Positions 3,657 to 5,905 of a stretch of 5,905 nt of DNA are shown here, piece after piece; the first letter of the stretch is position 1, and each line of letters starts with the position of its first letter. Source of the DNA: Lentisphaerota bacterium (lineage in GTDB: Bacteria; Verrucomicrobiota; Lentisphaeria; Oligosphaerales; PUNB01). The translations under genes and the position numbers were made by a program. The stretch is from NCBI GenBank assembly GCA_003552565.1, contig PUNB01000137.1:1-5905 (forward strand). Direction: 5' to 3'. The notes under the pieces were generated by a model. It saw only the letters and a program-made list of their open reading frames with translations, did no database searches and was not told the DNA's origin.

Positions 3657-4403
3657 TCATACCCCGCCGCTTACTTCCAGGGTGGCGCCGGTGATGTAAG
3701 AAGCTTCTTCGGAGGCCAGGAAGAGAACTGCGGCAGCGATCTCTTCGGGCTTGCCGAATCGCTGCAAGGCCGTCATCTGACGATAAGCTTTGAGCTGTTC
3801 TTCCGGCAGCCCGTCAAGCAGTTCGGTGTCAATAAATCCTGGAGAAACGCAGTTGACGGTTACTTTACGTTTGCCCACTTCCCGGGCCATGGATTTACTG
3901 AAAGCCACTTGGCCGGCTTTGCTGGCGGCGTAGTTCGCCTGGCCGGGAAAACCTTTTTCTCCGGATGGGGAGGTTATATTGATGATCCGGCCGTAGCGTT
4001 TGCCGAGCATGTTTTGAATGGCGAATTTGGACATCATATAAACACTGGAGAGATTGGTGTCAATGACCCCCCGCCATTCCTCTTCGGTCATCATGCCGAC
4101 AATCGCGTCCCGGCGAATGCCGGCGTTGTTGACCAGCACGTGCAGCTGCTTAATTTCCTTCTCCAGCCACTGAAATAATTCTTCCACCTGCTCGTAATTG
4201 GAAACATCAGCCTGATAAACGGTGAGCTGATCAGCGAATTCCCGATTGTCCGAGGCAAAGGCTTCGGCAGCCTGGCGGTTGCCGGCGTATACGGCGATCA
4301 CTCGGGCACCGGCTCTGAGAAAAGCCTCCGAGATCGCCCGACCGATACCGCGAGTGCCGCCGGTGACGACAACATTATTTTGATTGAAATCGTAAGAAAT
4401 CAT
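3657..4403 (-). CDS. SDR-family NAD(P)-dependent oxidoreductase, FabG-like
   Basis: A 248-residue classical short-chain dehydrogenase/reductase. The Rossmann dinucleotide motif TGGTRGIG is at 14-21, with Arg18 suggesting NADPH preference. NNAG is at 92-95. The catalytic tetrad is Asn117, Ser145, Tyr158 and Lys162 (in NYAASKAG), and VSPGFIDT (187-193) follows. Length and motifs fit 3-oxoacyl-ACP reductase (FabG) or acetoacetyl-CoA reductase, but SDR substrates cannot be assigned from motifs alone. The ATG at 4403 lies four bases after the serC stop, with GGAAGAG eight bases upstream. The frame extends to a TTG at 4442, which would overlap serC by 35 bp and add residues outside the fold. It is the second gene of a serC operon, so translational coupling is likely. 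No terminator is evident downstream. Confidence 0.9.
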   Translation of the reverse strand: MISYDFNQNNVVVTGGTRGIGRAISEAFLRAGARVIAVYAGNRQAAEAFASDNREFADQLTVYQADVSNYEQVEELFQWLEKEIKQLHVLVNNAGIRRDAIVGMMTEEEWRGVIDTNLSSVYMMSKFAIQNMLGKRYGRIINITSPSGEKGFPGQANYAASKAGQVAFSKSMAREVGKRKVTVNCVSPGFIDTELLDGLPEEQLKAYRQMTALQRFGKPEEIAAAVLFLASEEASYITGATLEVSGGV

Positions 4404-4407
4404 TTCT

Positions 4408-5505
4408 TCAGCTCTTCCGCTCAAACTCACCCATGAACTCAACCAGCGCCTTCACTCCGTCCACGGGCATGGCGTTGTAGATGCTGGCCCGGATGCCGCC
4501 GACCGAACGGTGCCCCTTGAGCCCCACCATGCCGTTCTCAGTGGCCTGCTTTATGAATTCCGCCTCCATATCTTCGTTCGGCAGACGGAAAGTGACGTTC
4601 ATTTGCGAGCGGCAGCTTTCCTCCACCGTGCCTCGATAAAGATCGGAATTGTCAATCGCCGAGTAGAGCATGGCCGCTTTATGAGCGTTGGCAGCTTCCA
4701 CCTGCGCCAGGCCGCCTTGCCGTTTGATCCATTCAAGTACCAGTCCAACCATGTAGATGGAGAAAGTCGGAGGAGTGTTGAAGCAGGAGCCTTTATCGAT
4801 GTGGGTGGTGTATTTAAGCATCGTCGGCACGTTGTCGCCGACTTTCATGGCCAGGTCTTTGCGGATAATCACCACCGTTACTCCGGCCGGGCCGAGATTC
4901 TTCTGGGCTCCCGCGAAAACCATGCCGAAACGATTGATGTCAATTACTCTGGACATGATGTCACTGGACATGTCGGCGACCAATGGGATTTTCGGAAACT
5001 CCGGGAATCGATGGAACTGGGTGCCGAAAATCGTGTTATTGCTGCAGACATAGAGATAGGCTGGGTCTTCTCCGTTTTCGGTGGCCATGTCCCAGCTTTC
5101 GCAATCATCAATGCTGGTGTAGTTGTTTCCTTTGCCGCTGAATACGGTTTTTGTCGGCCCCAGAAGCTTGGCTTCTTTAATCGCTTTTTCCGCCCAGCTG
5201 CCGGTGTCGGCGTATAAAGCAGTGTCCTGGTCAGGGTTGAGATTCATCGGCACCATGGAGAATTGCAAACTGGCGCCGCCCTGCAGAAAAAGCACGGCGT
5301 AATCATTGGATATACCCATCAGTTCGCGAATATTCTGTTCCGCCGTTTGCAGGACTTGATCAAATTCCTTGCCGCGGTGGCTGCATTCCATAATGCCCAT
5401 GCCGAGGCCCTGGTAGTTAACAAATTCTTTTTGAGCCTGTTCCATGACTTCCGTCGGAAGAGTGGCAGGGCCGGGGTAAAAGTTGTAAACGCGATGTTCT
5501 GTCAT
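4408..5505 (-). CDS. serC: Phosphoserine aminotransferase
   Basis: SerC is a cytoplasmic PLP enzyme that converts 3-phosphohydroxypyruvate and glutamate to phosphoserine and 2-oxoglutarate, step two of serine synthesis; it can also act in pyridoxal phosphate synthesis. The 365-residue product is of normal length. Visible features are YNFYPGPATLP (7-17), SHRGKEF (42-48, with His43 and Arg44 contacting substrate phosphate), GGAS (76-79) for cofactor phosphate, and Trp104 stacking on the PLP ring. Asp178 in ADMSS contacts the pyridine nitrogen. Lys202 in GAQKNLGPAG is the Schiff-base lysine. His332, Arg333 and Arg339 lie in GHRSVGGIRAS. The start has AAGGA seven bases upstream and a good promoter at 5572-5599. 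An SDR gene follows four bases after the stop; serA is not in the window. Confidence 0.97.
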   Translation of the reverse strand: MTEHRVYNFYPGPATLPTEVMEQAQKEFVNYQGLGMGIMECSHRGKEFDQVLQTAEQNIRELMGISNDYAVLFLQGGASLQFSMVPMNLNPDQDTALYADTGSWAEKAIKEAKLLGPTKTVFSGKGNNYTSIDDCESWDMATENGEDPAYLYVCSNNTIFGTQFHRFPEFPKIPLVADMSSDIMSRVIDINRFGMVFAGAQKNLGPAGVTVVIIRKDLAMKVGDNVPTMLKYTTHIDKGSCFNTPPTFSIYMVGLVLEWIKRQGGLAQVEAANAHKAAMLYSAIDNSDLYRGTVEESCRSQMNVTFRLPNEDMEAEFIKQATENGMVGLKGHRSVGGIRASIYNAMPVDGVKALVEFMGEFERKS

Positions 5506-5512
5506 TTTATGT

Positions 5513-5517
5513 TCCTT
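5513..5517 (-). promoter_or_regulatory. Ribosome binding site of serC
   Basis: Minus-strand AAGGA, preceded by an A-rich run, lies seven bases before the serC ATG. It fixes that start. Confidence 0.75.
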
Positions 5518-5571
5518 TTTTCTTTTGCTTCCCCGCTGAAGGGGGTTGTTCTTGCGTCAATGCGTGTTAAT

Positions 5572-5599
5572 ATAATAACACCTTTCGGAACTTGTTCAA
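5572..5599 (-). promoter_or_regulatory. Candidate sigma-70 promoter of serC
   Basis: On the minus strand, TTGAAC (5599-5594) and TATTAT (5577-5572) are 16 bases apart, matching the sigma-70 hexamers at 4 and 5 of 6 positions. The expected start site lies about 60 bases before the serC ATG. The -35 overlaps the dyad CTTG-TT-CAAG (5591-5600). The -10 overlaps a near-palindrome, GTTAATA/TAATAAC (5566-5579). Either could bind a regulator. A weak CCCC/GGGG hairpin (5531-5544) lies in the leader. Confidence 0.5.
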
Positions 5600-5637
5600 G
5601 AAGCACGGTCGTTCATCATTTTACTGAAGCATTGCGT

Positions 5638-5687
5638 ATGAGCCCAGCCGCCGACGTGGGGCGCCTGATACCCCGAGGGAGATACTT
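5638..5687 (+). repeat. 37-bp dispersed repeat, copy A (extended)
   Basis: Bases 5638-5675 align without gaps to 5741-5778 (32 of 38 identical). The flank to 5687 extends the match to the partial copy at 3452-3476. A short stem, CGCC with GGCG, encloses a seven-base variable loop; the right-hand GCGCCTGATACCCCG is the most conserved part. Confidence 0.7.
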
Positions 5688-5725
5688 TACGATTACGGTA
5701 CTCGGATGACTGATAACCGATTACC

Positions 5726-5784
5726 GAGACGAAGTCTCACATAAGCCCGTCCGCCGGCGCGCGGCGCCTGATACCCCGTAGAAG
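5726..5784 (+). repeat. GAGAC-GAA-GTCTC hairpin plus dispersed repeat copy B
   Basis: A perfect 5-bp hairpin with a GAA loop (5726-5738) leads into CACATAAGC and then copy B of the 37-bp repeat (5741-5778). Bases 5727-5746 are identical to the reverse complement of 599-618, though the rest of the repeat is not present there. Copy B is the most GC-rich copy, with stem CGCCG/CGGCG around GCGCG. Confidence 0.7.
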
Positions 5785-5803
5785 AAACAGGGAACACTAA
5801 TAA

Positions 5804-5890
5804 TGAATTTTGAATTCTGAATGTTGAGTTTCGGACAGACCAGACAGTTCCACATCAAAATTCATCATTCAATATTCAACATTCAGAATT
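5804..5890. repeat. Inverted repeat of 'ttgaattctgaa' words
   Basis: AATTCTGAATGTTGA (5813-5827) is the exact reverse complement of 5876-5890. TGAATTTT (5804-5811) also has a reverse-complement match at 5857-5864. The words resemble dispersed intergenic strings seen in several phyla. No open frame or T tract gives it a role. Confidence 0.6.
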
Positions 5891-5905
5891 GTGTTTCATA
5901 CAAGC

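Larger units (their letters stand above)
5600..5905. other. Gene-free repeat-rich right end
   Basis: No coding region is supported between the serC promoter and the window end. The stretch carries two copies of the 37-bp dispersed repeat, a 20-bp word shared with 599-618, and an inverted repeat built from 'ttgaattctgaa' words. Any gene that these precede lies outside the window. Confidence 0.6.

Noticed and set aside
3303..3694. Open frames on both strands in the convergent spacer
   Set aside because: They pass through tandem and inverted repeats, have no recognisable domain, and overlap the ends of real genes.
4404..4442. Upstream TTG start for the SDR
   Set aside because: It would overlap serC by 35 bp and add residues outside the Rossmann fold; the ATG at 4403 has a well-placed GGAAGAG.
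4510..5709. Several plus-strand open frames opposite and upstream of serC
   Set aside because: They are antisense to the strongly supported serC gene or run into repeat DNA, and their translations show no family motif.
599..5746. Terminal inverted repeats of a composite transposon around the whole window
   Set aside because: There is no transposase, no target-site duplication is evident, and the enclosed genes are ordinary chromosomal genes; the repeats belong to dispersed families.

Overview
The window is a chromosomal stretch of about 50% GC from a bacterium that is probably anaerobic or microaerophilic. That reading rests on a one-iron superoxide reductase encoded next to a thiol peroxidase, a pairing typical of oxygen-sensitive bacteria. 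The spacers are long and crowded with dispersed short repeats (hairpins, 'cacgaataaac' and 'cgcagattaacg' words, 'ttgaattctgaa' words). This style is common in PVC-group bacteria such as Lentisphaerota and Kiritimatiellota and in some Desulfobacterota. The taxonomic guess is weak and made from memory.

Layout. Bases 1-83 hold a strong plus-strand intrinsic terminator, presumably for a gene left of the window, and a second hairpin. Then follow: a GNAT acetyltransferase (84-578, minus); a gene-free repeat-rich spacer (579-1186); a three-gene minus-strand operon read superoxide reductase, pterin-4a-carbinolamine dehydratase, thiol peroxidase (2470 down to 1187), ending in a clear terminator at 1095-1117; a 356-bp divergent spacer with several palindromes; a second GNAT acetyltransferase (2827-3306, plus); another repeat-filled spacer (3307-3656); a two-gene minus-strand operon of serC then an SDR reductase (5505 down to 3657); and a final 400-bp spacer with the serC promoter and more repeats.

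Function. The superoxide reductase would reduce superoxide to H2O2 without making O2, and Tpx would remove peroxides, so the two form a two-step detoxification path. The dehydratase between them is the surprising member; whether it serves a pterin cofactor involved in stress or is only a passenger cannot be told from sequence. SerC makes phosphoserine for serine and glycine synthesis. The tightly coupled SDR is FabG-like, but its substrate is unknown.

I see no defence system, CRISPR array, mobile element, tRNA or rRNA. Nothing amounts to a clearly new multi-gene system. The most unusual content is non-coding: palindromes around the superoxide reductase operon that could be operators, and a roughly 37-bp dispersed repeat in three gapless copies plus a partial fourth.
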